A model generated the notes under the pieces. That model saw only the letters and a list, made by a program, of their open reading frames with translations, was not told the origin of the DNA and ran no database searches. Shown piece by piece: positions 1-9,520 of a stretch of 64,000 nt of DNA (position 1 is the stretch's first letter; the number at the start of each line of letters is the position of its first letter). The position numbers and the translations under genes are program-made. The stretch lies in NCBI RefSeq assembly GCF_000243095.1, contig NZ_AHJE01000126.1:1-64000 (forward strand), written 5' to 3'. Origin of the DNA: Cupriavidus basilensis OR16 (GTDB lineage: Bacteria > Pseudomonadota > Gammaproteobacteria > Burkholderiales > Burkholderiaceae).

Positions 1-360
1 GCCAGCGCAGCCACCCAGCGCCTGCAGGAAACGCCAGAGCATCAGCGCATCGACGTCACGCGCGAGCGCGCACCCGGCCGCAGCCAGCGCATAGGCCAGC
101 AGGCCGACATACAGCGGCGGCTTGCGGCCAAAGCGGTCGCTGATCGGTCCATAGAATGCCTGCCCCACCGCCAATCCGACCAGGAAGGTCCCCAGCGTGA
201 GCTGCACGCGGCCGATATCGACCCCGAGATCTCCGGCCAGCGCGGGGAAACTCGGCAGGTACATGTCAATGGAAAGCGGCGCCAGTGCGGTAAGCGAAGC
301 GCATACCAGGAGCCAGAGCGGAAAGCGCCCGGATTGCGGGGCGCGAGTAGAGCGGGTCAT
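1..360 (-). CDS. Bcr/CflA-type MFS drug efflux transporter, N-terminal part (partial)
   Basis: The reverse strand opens at the ATG at 358-360 and stays open for 120 codons to the window edge, so the C-terminal two thirds lie outside. Hydrophobic segments lie at about residues 14-33, 51-70 and 83-100. Between the second and third is the MFS loop motif GPISDRFGRKPP (71-82). The start of the protein, with APLSIDMYLPSFP (27-39), is typical of the Bcr/CflA subfamily of proton-driven drug exporters (bicyclomycin, chloramphenicol). An AGGA lies about 8 bases upstream of the ATG. The subfamily is clear from family knowledge; the substrate cannot be told from this fragment. Confidence 0.85.
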   Translation of the reverse strand, partial: MTRSTRAPQSGRFPLWLLVCASLTALAPLSIDMYLPSFPALAGDLGVDIGRVQLTLGTFLVGLAVGQAFYGPISDRFGRKPPLYVGLLAYALAAAGCALARDVDALMLWRFLQALGGCAG

Positions 361-747
361 CGAAACATCCTGAGGAACAACTAGGCGGCCGGGATGGCCG
401 CCGACGCCCAATCCGTCAAACTGCCAACGGCTGACCGGCGCGAGAGCGGCTAAAGGCGCAATTGTTGCATAGCATAAAAAGCCGCGCAGCCGGCATGCCG
501 CGCGGCGATGATGCTGGCGCACGTCCGACCGGACGCGCGCAACGGTGATGACAGGCTTGGCGATACCGCGGCATTGCGGCAAGTTCGGGCCTCGCTTCGC
601 CGCGGACTGGAGGAGTGCGTGGCTTTCAACGGCAGCAACGCCAAGGGTACAATGCCAGCCTGTCGGCCGCCCGTGGCGGACGATCACGCAGCCCGACGCA
701 CCGCGGGAATCCACCCGCTGGCGCGGTTCCCGGCAACGTTTTCCTGC
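361..747. other. Intergenic region, no gene seen
   Basis: This stretch separates the divergent efflux transporter and the small exported protein and presumably carries both promoters. Short open frames here have no family resemblance and no good ribosome binding site. I see no hairpin followed by a T run. Confidence 0.4.
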
Positions 748-1220
748 ATGAGAACAAGATACAAACTGCTTTCTGTCTGTCTTGCCCTGGCCGCCTGTGC
801 GGCTAGTTTGGTGCGGCCACCGGCCAGAACACCGGTGCGGCAGGCGTGCCTGAATTGCTGCGCAATACCGCCCGGCCCGACAGCATATTGTCGCGCGCCT
901 GCCGCCAGCTCAACGATGCCTTGCCCATCGAGATCGATGGCGAGACGCGCCTGCGCCGCTGCCAGTCGGTCCCTGGCAAACATATCCTGTTCCAGCTGGA
1001 GCTGACCAAGTACCGGGGCCCCATGCTGGACCTCGCCAGCTTCGAGCTCAGCTACGCCGCGCCGCTGCAGCGCAATATCTGCGCGAACCGGGACGTTGAA
1101 ATCCTGACCAAGCTGGGCGTGAGCATGATGTTCCGCTACATGACGCGCAACGAACGCGGCGAGCGCCGCGTTGGCGACGTCTACATCAACGCGCCCATCT
1201 GCTCCTCGGCGCTGCGCTAA
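748..1220 (+). pseudogene. Small exported protein of unknown function, frameshifted after the signal peptide
   Basis: An ATG at 748 starts a convincing signal peptide (MRTRYKLLSVCLALAACAAS). The mature part, ending at 1220, is in another frame. That mature frame has a TAG at 804-806 and then runs open through a GTG at 846 to ELLRNTARPDS and on to NAPICSSALR. The switch must lie between about 804 and 846 and needs a change of one base. The mature part has about 125 residues with four cysteines and no family I recognise. The alternative is a shorter cytoplasmic protein from the GTG at 846, but no ribosome binding site supports it. It is convergent with opgH, 52 bases away. Confidence 0.5.
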
Positions 1221-1272
1221 CACCCTGTCTGGATTCGCAGCCGGGAGGCCGGCGCCGCCCAGTCCTCCGTAC

Positions 1273-3822
1273 TCAGGCGAGCCGCGGACGCAGCGGCACC
1301 ACGTTGGCCGCGCGCCGGGGCAACACACGGGTTTCCTTCCATCGCGCATGCGCCAGCGGCGAGCCCCATACCAGTTCGTGCAACCGGGCCAGCGCGAAGG
1401 GATCGCCCAGCAGCAGGTGTTTCTGCACGGCTGTCAGCTCGTCCGGGCCAGCGGTAAGGGCCTGCTGCACCAGCGCCGCGCGCTCCAGTTGCGTCGCTAG
1501 CGGCTGCACCAGGCGCGACGAGGCGGTAGCGCACATCAACGCATTGGTGACAGGGTCGACCACGGCATCGATAAATGCCGGCGGCTCTCCCGCTGCCTCC
1601 ACATGCTTTTGCATGGCCACCATTTCGCGCGGGGGCGTTGCCTCCTCCGGCGTCACGAACAACCTGGCCCGGCGCAGGGCGCGGCCAAGCGAAACCCGCG
1701 ACAGCCAGACCGAAAGCGGAATCGAGAGCGCCAGCGAGCCTACGATCGGCAGCAGCCACCAGACAAAATGCGGGTCCAGCCATAGCACCAGCCCGCCCCA
1801 CGCCAAGCCGAGCAGGGTGTGCATGCCGTGGCGGCGAAACGCCTCGCCCCAGCTGGTCTGTGCATCTTCGCGCGGCGGCGATTTCCAGGTAATGCCCCAG
1901 CCGCTATAGGCCGCCACCACGAACTTGGTGTGAAAAAGCATCCGGACCGGCGCCAGCAAAGCCGACATCATCACTTCAATCAGCATCGACAGCACCAGGC
2001 GCAACGCCCCGCCATAGCTGCGCGAATCCTTCATCAGCAGTACCACGCTGGCGATCTTTGGCAGGAACAACAGAGTGGCGGTCGCCGAGAACAGCGCCAG
2101 TGCCTTCTCGGGATGCCACTCGGGCCAGGTAGGGAACAGCTGGTAGGGCTGCGTGAAGTACTCTGGCGGCACCAGCGCGTGCTTGGCCAGCATGATGGTG
2201 GACAACACCAGGAACAGGAACCACAGCGGCGCCGACAGATAAGCCATCACGCCGGTCAGGAACACCGCGCGGTGCACGGCGTGAAAGCCCTGCTTCATCC
2301 ACAGGCGGAAGTTCATCAGGTTGCCCTGGCACCAGCGGCGATCGCGTTTGACCTCATCAAGCAGGTTCGGCGGAAGTTCCTCGTAGGAGCCCTCCAGGTC
2401 GTAGGCGATCCACACGCCCCACCCGGCCCGGCGCATCAAGGCGGCCTCGACGAAATCGTGCGAGAGGATCTCTCCCGCCAGCGGGCCCTTGCCGGGCAAT
2501 GGCGCCAGCGCGCAATGCTCCATGAAGGGCTGGATGCGGATGATGGCGTTATGGCCCCAGTAATGCGACTCGCCGAGCTGCCAGTAGTGCAAGCCGGCCG
2601 TAAACAGCGGCCCGTACACGCGCGTCGAGAACTGCTGCACGCGCGCATACATGGTCTCGCGACCCACCGCCAGCGGCGCGGTCTGGATGATCCCGGCGCC
2701 CGGGTTGCCTTCCATCAGCTTGACCAGCGTGGTCAGGCATTCGCCGCTCATCACGCTATCGGCGTCCAGGACCACCATGTAGCGATAGGCGCTGCCCCAG
2801 CGGCGGCAGAAGTCCGCTACGTTGCCGGTCTTGCGCTTCACGCGGTGGCGGCGCCAGCGGTAGAAGATGCGGCCGAAGCCGTTGACAGCGCGGCAGGTTT
2901 CCATCCACGCATTGGTCTCGGCGGTGCGCAGGTCCGGGTCGCCGCTGTCGGAAAGCACGAAGAAATCGAAACGCGCCAGCTCACCGGTGCGCTCCATCGA
3001 CTCATAGGTCGCGCGCAGCCCTGCAAAGACCCGGTTCACATCCTCGTTGCAGATCGGCATGATGACCGCTGTGCGCGCCGCCTCGGCGATGGGCCCGTCC
3101 ACGGCGGCCGATCGCGAAATCAGATGGCGGTCGCCACCCTTGGCCAGCACCAGGAAGCCCATCATGGCCGTCCAGAATCCCGCCGACACCCAGGAAAACA
3201 GGATGGCGAAGAGCGCCAGCACGGCGATCTCGAGCGGGTCGGTACCGTGATAAGGCAGCACCTTGGTCATGAAGTAGGTTGCCAGCGCGGTTTGCCCGGC
3301 CACCAGGCCTAGCAGTACCCAGCGGCGATGCGAGCCCGCCGGATGCCATTTGCCCTCGGCATCGGGACCGTCATGCAAGGTGTCCCAGGTTTCCGGCACG
3401 GGCGGGCGGCCCAGCATGCGCCGGCCCAGGTTACGCAGGAAGCCGGTGACGATGTGCGGGGGCCACGCCCGCGGCACCATGGAAGTGCGCCGGGGCTCGG
3501 GGCCGGTATCGATATGCACGGTGCCATCCGCGCGACGCTGCACCAGCGGCTCGCCCGCTGCCAGCGGGGCGCCATAGGCCAGATTGAGGCGGCGCCCCAA
3601 AGAGCCATAGGCCGCGCCCGCCGGGGATGGCTCGCTGTCCTTGGCCGCGAGTTTTTGCTGCAGCAGATGCATGGCCGACTCGGTGTCGGCAGCGCCGCCA
3701 CCGACGTTGTCAAGCAGCTCGCGACGCTGGTCGGGCGAGACGGGAACGCGATCGAGATAGCGCTCGCATGCCGCCGCCGGAGCGGCGCGCCGCTTTAGTC
3801 TGGGGGTAAGATGTAGCTCCAC
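1273..3822 (-). CDS. opgH: Glucan biosynthesis glucosyltransferase H (OpgH/MdoH)
   Basis: This 849-residue inner-membrane family 2 glycosyltransferase makes the beta-1,2-glucan backbone of osmoregulated periplasmic glucans from UDP-glucose. The N-terminal cytoplasmic region is followed by two membrane segments (about 168-225). The GT2 domain has VMPICNED, LSDSGDP, the DxD-type VVLDADSVMSG, and the acceptor motif DRRWCQGNL (the Q/RxxRW box). Several C-terminal membrane segments follow. Length fits the family. The start codon lies inside the end of opgG with a 28-base overlap, so the two are translationally coupled. Family and order (opgG then opgH) are certain; nothing looks damaged. Confidence 0.95.
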   Translation of the reverse strand: MELHLTPRLKRRAAPAAACERYLDRVPVSPDQRRELLDNVGGGAADTESAMHLLQQKLAAKDSEPSPAGAAYGSLGRRLNLAYGAPLAAGEPLVQRRADGTVHIDTGPEPRRTSMVPRAWPPHIVTGFLRNLGRRMLGRPPVPETWDTLHDGPDAEGKWHPAGSHRRWVLLGLVAGQTALATYFMTKVLPYHGTDPLEIAVLALFAILFSWVSAGFWTAMMGFLVLAKGGDRHLISRSAAVDGPIAEAARTAVIMPICNEDVNRVFAGLRATYESMERTGELARFDFFVLSDSGDPDLRTAETNAWMETCRAVNGFGRIFYRWRRHRVKRKTGNVADFCRRWGSAYRYMVVLDADSVMSGECLTTLVKLMEGNPGAGIIQTAPLAVGRETMYARVQQFSTRVYGPLFTAGLHYWQLGESHYWGHNAIIRIQPFMEHCALAPLPGKGPLAGEILSHDFVEAALMRRAGWGVWIAYDLEGSYEELPPNLLDEVKRDRRWCQGNLMNFRLWMKQGFHAVHRAVFLTGVMAYLSAPLWFLFLVLSTIMLAKHALVPPEYFTQPYQLFPTWPEWHPEKALALFSATATLLFLPKIASVVLLMKDSRSYGGALRLVLSMLIEVMMSALLAPVRMLFHTKFVVAAYSGWGITWKSPPREDAQTSWGEAFRRHGMHTLLGLAWGGLVLWLDPHFVWWLLPIVGSLALSIPLSVWLSRVSLGRALRRARLFVTPEEATPPREMVAMQKHVEAAGEPPAFIDAVVDPVTNALMCATASSRLVQPLATQLERAALVQQALTAGPDELTAVQKHLLLGDPFALARLHELVWGSPLAHARWKETRVLPRRAANVVPLRPRLA

Positions 3823-5378
3823 GTCTCGGATAGGGTTGTATTGCCGTTGCGAAGATAGCCGCGCAATTCGACTGGTTTGTTCTCGTCCTTGCGGCGCACG
3901 ACCATGGTCATGCGCCAGCCACCGGTGGCCGCATTGCGTTGCGTCGAAGTGTTCAGCAGCTCCCCGTTGCTGTCGGCCGAGATCACCGGATCGATCCGGG
4001 TATCGGCGGCCAGTTTCTTGAAGGCCGGGCCTTCAAAATCCACCACCAGCGAAAAACTGGTGTCGTCCTGCTTGCGGCTGAGGCCCTGGCCACGCCGCGT
4101 CTGTGTCACCCACGACAGCGGCGGCTGTTTTTCGCCGTCCTTCTGCCACAGCAGGCGATATTCGAAATCGAAAGGTTGCTTGGGCTTGGGCGGGTTGTCA
4201 GGCACCCAATAGGCCACGATGTTGTCGTTGGTCTCGTCCGGGGTCGGGATCTGTACCAGCTCGACCCGGCCCGAACCCCAGTTGCCTTTTGGCTCCACCC
4301 AGGCGCTCGGGCGACGCTCGTACCACGCGCCGATTTCCTGGTAGCTGCTGAAATTGCGATCCCGCTGCATCAGGCCAAATCCTTGCGGATTGGTCGCGGC
4401 AAACGAAGTCACCAGCAGGCGCTTGGGATTGCTCAGCGGCCGCCACAGCCACTCACCCGTGCCGAGCTGCACCGAGAGGCCGTCAGAGTCATGCACCTCG
4501 GGCCGGTAGTCAGGCACCGACGATGGTTGGTTCTCACCAAAGAGGTACATGCTGGTCAGCGGCGCCAGGCCGATCTTGGTGACGTTTTCGCGCGTGAACA
4601 AGCGCGACTTCACCTCCATGACCGTCTCCGTGCCTGGTAGGATCACGATCCGGTACGCACCGCTCATGCGGCGCGAGTCCATCAGTGCATAGATGGTCAG
4701 TTGCTTGTCCGCCGGCGAAGGCCGCTCGATCCAGTACTCCACGAAGCGTGGAAACTCCTCGCCCGAATTGAGCCCGGTATCCACGGCCAGGCCCCGTGCC
4801 GACAAGCCGTACCACTGGTCCTTGCCCAGCGCGCGGAAATAGCTGGCACCCAGGAAGGAAACAACTTCGTCCTTGCCCTTGGTGCTGTTGAGCGGATAGA
4901 GCACGCGGAAGCCAGCGAAGCCAAGCGTCTTGAGCTTGCTGGCATCGACCTTGTGCGGCCCGTAGTTGAACGCGGACGGGTCGAAGCGGATCTCGCGGGC
5001 GCTCCCGCTCACCACTTCATTGATGCGCACCGGCTGGTCGAACACCATGCCTTCATGAAAGAAGGACAGCTCGAACGGCAGCTTGGCATTGCGCCATTGG
5101 AAACGCTCGGGCTTGTATTCGATCTCGCGATAGCGCTCGTACGACAGCTCGCGCAATTCGCGCGGCAGACTTTGCGCGGGTGCCTTGTAAGGACTCGCAG
5201 CCAACTGGCGCGCGCGCGCCGCCACGGTGTCAAAGTCAAAGGCGTGCGCCGCCACGGCGCACATCGCCAGCATGCCGCCGCACAACCACCTGCCAAGGCG
5301 CAGTGCGCCTGTGCTCGCAGGCGCCGCGGCACGGCGCTGGAAATATTCGACGGTCGGCAGGGTAACGGTTTCGGACAT
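3795..5378 (-). CDS. opgG: Periplasmic glucan biosynthesis protein G (OpgG/MdoG)
   Basis: This 527-residue periplasmic protein is needed to make or branch osmoregulated periplasmic glucans together with OpgH. A hydrophobic signal at about residues 29-47 ends at VAAHAFDFDTV. The mature part then shows the family pattern of two beta domains: FELSFFHEGMVFDQPVRI, FAGFRVLYPLN, FLGASYFRALG, the SMYLFGENQ region and the C-terminal immunoglobulin-like part. The predicted start leaves about 28 hydrophilic residues before the signal, longer than usual for Sec export. An internal ATG at the signal is possible but would trim the hydrophobic core. It is first gene of the opgGH operon. Confidence 0.93.
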   Translation of the reverse strand: MSETVTLPTVEYFQRRAAAPASTGALRLGRWLCGGMLAMCAVAAHAFDFDTVAARARQLAASPYKAPAQSLPRELRELSYERYREIEYKPERFQWRNAKLPFELSFFHEGMVFDQPVRINEVVSGSAREIRFDPSAFNYGPHKVDASKLKTLGFAGFRVLYPLNSTKGKDEVVSFLGASYFRALGKDQWYGLSARGLAVDTGLNSGEEFPRFVEYWIERPSPADKQLTIYALMDSRRMSGAYRIVILPGTETVMEVKSRLFTRENVTKIGLAPLTSMYLFGENQPSSVPDYRPEVHDSDGLSVQLGTGEWLWRPLSNPKRLLVTSFAATNPQGFGLMQRDRNFSSYQEIGAWYERRPSAWVEPKGNWGSGRVELVQIPTPDETNDNIVAYWVPDNPPKPKQPFDFEYRLLWQKDGEKQPPLSWVTQTRRGQGLSRKQDDTSFSLVVDFEGPAFKKLAADTRIDPVISADSNGELLNTSTQRNAATGGWRMTMVVRRKDENKPVELRGYLRNGNTTLSETWSYILPPD

Positions 5379-6025
5379 GAATGCCAGTGACGGGCGTAGT
5401 TGGACGGTTGGGACCGATCAGGTACCGCAGCAAAAGGCGGACCACCATGCGACCGGGATGACTACGGCAACGGCGGAGTGCCGGCCAGCGCGAACCCTGG
5501 GGAAGCTGAGGGGGATCTTGCGGCGCATCGCTTGCGACTGGGTGCTGAACGGGTGTCTGAGTGTATCGGGGCGTATCCGACTTGCTGCAATGCGCAATAA
5601 GACCTTAACAATTCGAGACTAAGAAGTCACGTTTCGATCACGCAACGTTTGCAACAAATTGAAACCCCGGCCGTCCGAACGCCGCTTTCCACGCGCCACT
5701 CGAGCCCGGGCATCACATTCGGCGTAGCGTCGAATCCTGGCCCGGTGTCTCGCAGGGCACGTTGGGGGCGAAGCTATTCCTTCAGCCAATTCCCACTACG
5801 GCGCCACCTGGGCCTGGCAAGCCTGCAGCCGAACATTTGCTCCGGCCCGCTTGACCGGGGCGCCGCGATTCCTACATGGGGATCGCCCCCGAATCTGCAA
5901 CGCTAGGACACGAACCGGACGTCGTCAACGTGCGTAGCCAGCACGTGAGCGGCACTGGAACGGCGCATGGCGCACCTGCGAAATCGTGCACTGCACTAGA
6001 ATCATGCGCGGTTGCGCCGCCACGC
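5379..6025. other. Long intergenic region upstream of opgG
   Basis: About 650 bases without a supportable gene. It must hold the opgG promoter. The open frames in it are short and lack ribosome binding sites or recognisable residues. No tRNA-like fold or repeat was noticed. Confidence 0.4.
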
Positions 6026-6052
6026 AAAAAAAAAGAGAGGCCGTAGCCTCTC
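6026..6052 (-). terminator. Rho-independent terminator of the small exported protein gene at 6240
   Basis: Arms GAGAGGC (6035-6041) and GCCTCTC (6046-6052) form a perfect 7-bp stem with a CGTA loop. On the reverse strand the stem is followed by nine Ts (the A run 6026-6034). Orientation fits transcription coming from the gene at 6240-6437. Confidence 0.85.
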
Positions 6053-6239
6053 GATCGGATTCCGCCTCGATGCCAGTCCCCCCGGATGGCGCCTGGCGCC
6101 ACTGGACATCGGTACCCGGGCGCGCGGCCCAGCGCGCTTCACGCGCGAGGCAGCGGGCACAGGCGGCGTGGCGAACTAGCTCGGCTAGCGTGCGCGCGCA
6201 ATGGCGCGCTGGCTGCCCGTCGCCTTTCACTAACGGCGC

Positions 6240-6437
6240 TCAGGCGCCTTTGTTCATCATCTTGTCGGCATCAGAAGGCGCGTGGTTCTTTTTCTTCTTG
6301 GCCGGCTTCTTCGTCGTCTTGCCAGAGCTTGACGCTGCCGGCTTGTCACCGGCCGCGGGCGCGGCAGGCGCCGACGCCTGGGCATAGGCGCCCGCACCAA
6401 ACATGGCCAGCGTCAACATCACGATCCACTTCTTCAT
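6240..6437 (-). CDS. Small exported lysine/alanine-rich protein
   Basis: A 65-residue protein. The ATG at 6435-6437 is chosen because an AGGAGG sits seven bases before it and a good signal peptide follows (MKKWIVMLTLAMFGAGAYA, cleaved near AQA). The mature peptide is about 45 residues, rich in Ala, Pro and Ser, then a Lys run (KKPAKKKKN) and a short acidic end. It has no catalytic motif. Similar short low-complexity periplasmic proteins are common in Cupriavidus and Ralstonia and have no known role. It is probably transcribed alone and ends at the hairpin at 6026-6052. Confidence 0.75.
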   Translation of the reverse strand: MKKWIVMLTLAMFGAGAYAQASAPAAPAAGDKPAASSSGKTTKKPAKKKKNHAPSDADKMMNKGA

Positions 6438-6610
6438 ATCAGCCTCCTGGTCAGCTGTGAAAAGAAGCCTGCCTGCGGCCCCTGGTGGCGCTCGGCACCT
6501 GCGCTTCGTGACTACCAAAACGGAGCAAGGGAGCAATGGGTTGACGCGTTAGCCAGGCTATCGACACTGCAGCGCAGCATAAGGCTTCGCTGTGCGTGCC
6601 GCCAGAAGCA

Positions 6611-7159
6611 TCAAGGACACAGGCGGCTGAGCAGTTCGCCGGGAACAGTACCTGCACTGGCAGGCTGCGGCATCCCCGCGCGAGGGGCGCTGATGGTGTA
6701 AAGCGATTCGCCGCGGGCATATCGCTTGGCGTAGAGCGTCTGCTCCACCACCGCATACATGGAGGTGGCGCAATTGAACACCATGCGCTTGAGCGAGGAA
6801 CGGATCGGCTCGCCACTAGTGGTGCGGATCACGCCGGCCGGCGCATTGCGCATGACCGCGACACCGACCTCGGGACCACGCCGACGCACCGACGTCTTGT
6901 CGAAGTAAGAGATCACCCCGTTGGCGCCCATCAGGGGCAGCCAGCGCTGCGGGTCAGGCGGCGAAGGATCGGGCGCGGCCTGCACGGCGCAACCTTCACG
7001 TGGCGTGGAACGGAACACTCCCCCGCTGGAAGCCTGGCATTCATACAAACCCGCCGTGGCGGCGGGGCGAACCGTGGCAACAGGTTCGGCATACGCGGCA
7101 AGACAGACACTGCTGCCAACCAGCACGGCGGCAGCGTGGAAATAGGCGCGCAAGGACAT
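6611..7159 (-). CDS. Exported protein with a surface-adhesin-E-like pattern
   Basis: 182 residues from the ATG at 7157-7159. It starts with a signal peptide (RAYFHAAAVLVGSSVCLAAYA). The mature part begins LYECQASSGGVFRSTPREGC. It then shows a pattern reminiscent of small adhesin-E-like periplasmic proteins: a tryptophan, SYFDKTSV, a basic RRRG, a central strand VAVMRNAP, and a late cysteine in VFNCATSMYAVVEQ. A final LCP at the C-terminus gives a fourth cysteine for two possible disulfides. The family call is tentative and rests on the motif order only. It stands alone, between two minus-strand genes. Confidence 0.6.
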   Translation of the reverse strand: MSLRAYFHAAAVLVGSSVCLAAYAEPVATVRPAATAGLYECQASSGGVFRSTPREGCAVQAAPDPSPPDPQRWLPLMGANGVISYFDKTSVRRRGPEVGVAVMRNAPAGVIRTTSGEPIRSSLKRMVFNCATSMYAVVEQTLYAKRYARGESLYTISAPRAGMPQPASAGTVPGELLSRLCP

Positions 7160-7180
7160 GGACGGACCCTCGTGTAGACC

Positions 7181-7213
7181 AAAAAACAGCGGGCATTGTC
7201 GCACACCGCGCTG
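7181..7213 (-). terminator. Putative rho-independent terminator of the XRE regulator
   Basis: Read on the reverse strand: CAGCG + GG pairs with CC + CGCTG across one bulged base (7187-7193 with 7206-7213), then six Ts (A run 7181-7186). It lies just downstream of the gene ending at 7278. Confidence 0.55.
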
Positions 7214-7277
7214 CGCAAGTGGCTAAGGAGCTAGCTGGCTGCCGGTCTTGCTGCTGGCGACGGGACCCGAGTCCGGG

Positions 7278-8030
7278 TCAAGCCGCCGCGTTCCGCGACA
7301 GGGCCTCGAGCGCATCGCGCGACGCGTCATCCGCCGGGAAGAAACACTCGATACGCATCTCCTGCAGCGTGACATCCTGCGGGATGCCCAGCGTGGTCAG
7401 CGTCGAGAACAGCGTGGCGCGGAAACCATGGGCGGCAAGCGCCACAGGCAGCATCGGCGGCGGCGTGCGCTCGGCGGCATCGTCGTCAAACAACGGGACG
7501 CCGGCCGGGCCAACCATATCGGGATGCCAGCCGGCGATGCGGCTGAAGATCTCGCGGGCGGTCTGGTCCTGCTATGCGTCCGCCGCCCTCCTCCAGCTTG
7601 GACGGTGCGCGCCGCCCAGCAGCACGCCAATCATGTTGCGGTACGCCTGGTTGGCATCAAGCATGTTCCAGAAACGATCCAGCACCACGGCGGGATAGGG
7701 TTCCTGTTTGGAGAGGATCAACGCCACCGCCTGCCGCACCATTTGCAGCGCGGGCGCGGCCAGACCGTGCTCGGTGTAGGCCGGCGCGAAGCCACCGGCC
7801 AGCAGCAGGCGATTGCGCTGGCGCAGCGGCACGCCAAGGCGGTCCGCCAGCGACAGCACCATCTCGCGGCTGGGCCGGGCGCGGCCGGACTCAAGGAAGC
7901 TGATATGGCGCTGCGATACCCCGGCGGCCAGCGACAGCGCAAGCTGGCTATAGCCGCGCTTGCCGCGCCAGTAACGTAGCAGGCCGGGGAAATCGAGCGC
8001 GGTTTCGGAACTGGGGGTCAGGGTATCCAT
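7278..8030 (-). pseudogene. XRE-family regulator with MmyB-like ligand domain, interrupted by an in-frame stop
   Basis: The ATG at 8028-8030 opens an N-terminal helix-turn-helix (RGYSQLALSLAAGVSQRHIS at about 24-43, then FLESGRARPSREMVLSLADRL), the classic XRE/Cro pattern. The MmyB-like ligand domain begins (EPYPAVVLDRFWNMLDANQA). A TAG at 7572-7574 then stops the frame. The same frame continues afterwards with QTAREIFSRIAGWHPDM and the family C-terminus (LFSTLTTLGIPQDVTLQEMR). The segment normally between ANQAYRNMIG and the TARE helix, with its NVLR..HP..L..W pattern, is missing. So a central piece has been lost and the junction creates the stop. As given, only the DNA-binding half would be made. 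Confidence 0.7.
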
Positions 8031-8245
8031 GACGGCATTACAGCACGTCGAAGACGGTATGGCGATTACCTTCGGGGTAATCACTCGGACTGCCTGCATC
8101 AAGCGGCGCAGCCGCAAACTAAAGGAGTAATCAGCACAAATGTGGTGACCCCCACCCCTTCGAGCGCGCCGGCAGCGGCCCTGACACACAGCAATGTTAT
8201 GCTTTGGACCTCAATAACTCCTGCGCGCACAGGGCGCGCACCCTG

Positions 8246-9264
8246 ATGGAAATTGCCATATTACTGGCGCTGATCCTGATCAATGGCCTGTTCGCGATGT
8301 CTGAGATCGCCTTGATGACATCCCGCAAGGCTCGCCTGCAGCGGCGCATCGAAGAAGGCGACCGCGGCGCGATCGAAGCGATCAAGCTGGGCGAGGATCC
8401 CACCCGATTTCTGTCTACCGTCCAGATCGGCATTACCTCCATTGGCGTGCTCAACGGCGTCGTTGGCGAATCCACCCTGGCGCAGCCGCTCGGCGCCTGG
8501 CTGCAGGGCTTTGGCCTGCAGGCCACGACCGCCGGCTACGTGGCGACCACCATCGTGGTGGCTGGCTTGACCTATTTCTCCATCGTGCTGGGCGAACTGG
8601 TGCCCAAGCGCCTCGGCCAGATGGCCCCCGAAACCATCGCGCGCCTGGTCTCGCGCCCGATCTCCTTCCTGGCGCTGGCCTCCACCCCATTCGTCAAGCT
8701 GCTCTCCAGTTCAACCCGGCTGGTGCTGCGCATGCTTGGCGTGAAAAGCGGCCGCGGCCCGGCGGTGACCGAAGAAGAGATTCATGCCCTGCTGGTGGAA
8801 GGCTCGGAGGCAGGCGTCATCGAGCAGCACGAGCACACCATGGTGCGCAATGTATTCCGCCTGGATGACCGCCAGCTCACCTCGCTGATGGTGCCGCGCG
8901 GCGATGTGGTCTGCCTGGACGTGGAAGTCCCGCTGGAAGAGAACCTGCGCCGCATCGAGGAGTCCGATCACTCGGGGCCGTGCAACGCGAGGACGGCTCC
9001 TGGCTGCTCGATGGCCTGATCCCCATCCCCGAGTTGAAAGACCGCATTGGCCTGCGCCATGTGCCGGAAGAGGACAAGGAGCGTTATCACACGCTGTCCG
9101 GCATGTTGCTGCTGCTGCTCGGCCGCCTCCCGCAGACCGGCGACACCGTGCGCTGGGGCGACTGGAAGTTCGAGATCGTGGACATGGACGGCAAGCGCAT
9201 CGACAAGGTGCTGGCGTCGCGCGTGCTGCCCGACGACGGCGCGGACGCCGACACCACCGGCTGA
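8246..9264 (+). pseudogene. CorC/HlyC-family (CNNM-CBS) membrane protein lacking its CBS pair
   Basis: The ATG at 8246 starts a CNNM/DUF21 transmembrane domain (MEIAILLALILINGLFAMSE, FSIVLGELVPKRL), followed by VTEEEIHALLVEG and MVRNVFRLDDRQLTSLMVPR. The frame breaks at about 8975, just after NLRRIEESDHS. It resumes one frame over with VQREDGSWLLDGLIPIPEL and the C-terminal CorC_HlyC domain (GDTVRWGDWKFEIVDMDGKR). The two CBS repeats normally between these parts are absent. The span is 1019 bases against about 1300 for the family. These proteins are linked to Mg2+/Co2+ handling. As written the gene would give a truncated membrane protein. Confidence 0.75.
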
Positions 9265-9520
9265 GCCCCTACCCGCCTGCCGCCGAGACTTGATCTCCGT
9301 CAAGCTCCGGCCAATCAGCACAATCCCTGTATCAGGCACGCTTCGGGCGGCGCCTGCTCTACCGTATGATCGTGACTGTGCCGTGCCATCCCTGACACCG
9401 GCTTGAGGGCTGGATCCCCGAGCCGGCGCGCGGATGGCGCGGCGGTTACCGCGGTCCAGGCTTTGCCAGGCCGCGCTTATGCCACCGTGCGGCGAAATCA
9501 TGCTGCCCACAGGGACCCCC

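Noticed and set aside
1819..3312. Long open frame of 497 codons on the plus strand
   Set aside because: It lies fully antisense to opgH, which has clear motifs, and its own translation is low-complexity His/Gln/Arg typical of a GC-rich shadow frame.
5649..5906. 85-codon frame in the region upstream of opgG
   Set aside because: No ribosome binding site, no recognisable residues, and composition of non-coding GC-rich DNA.
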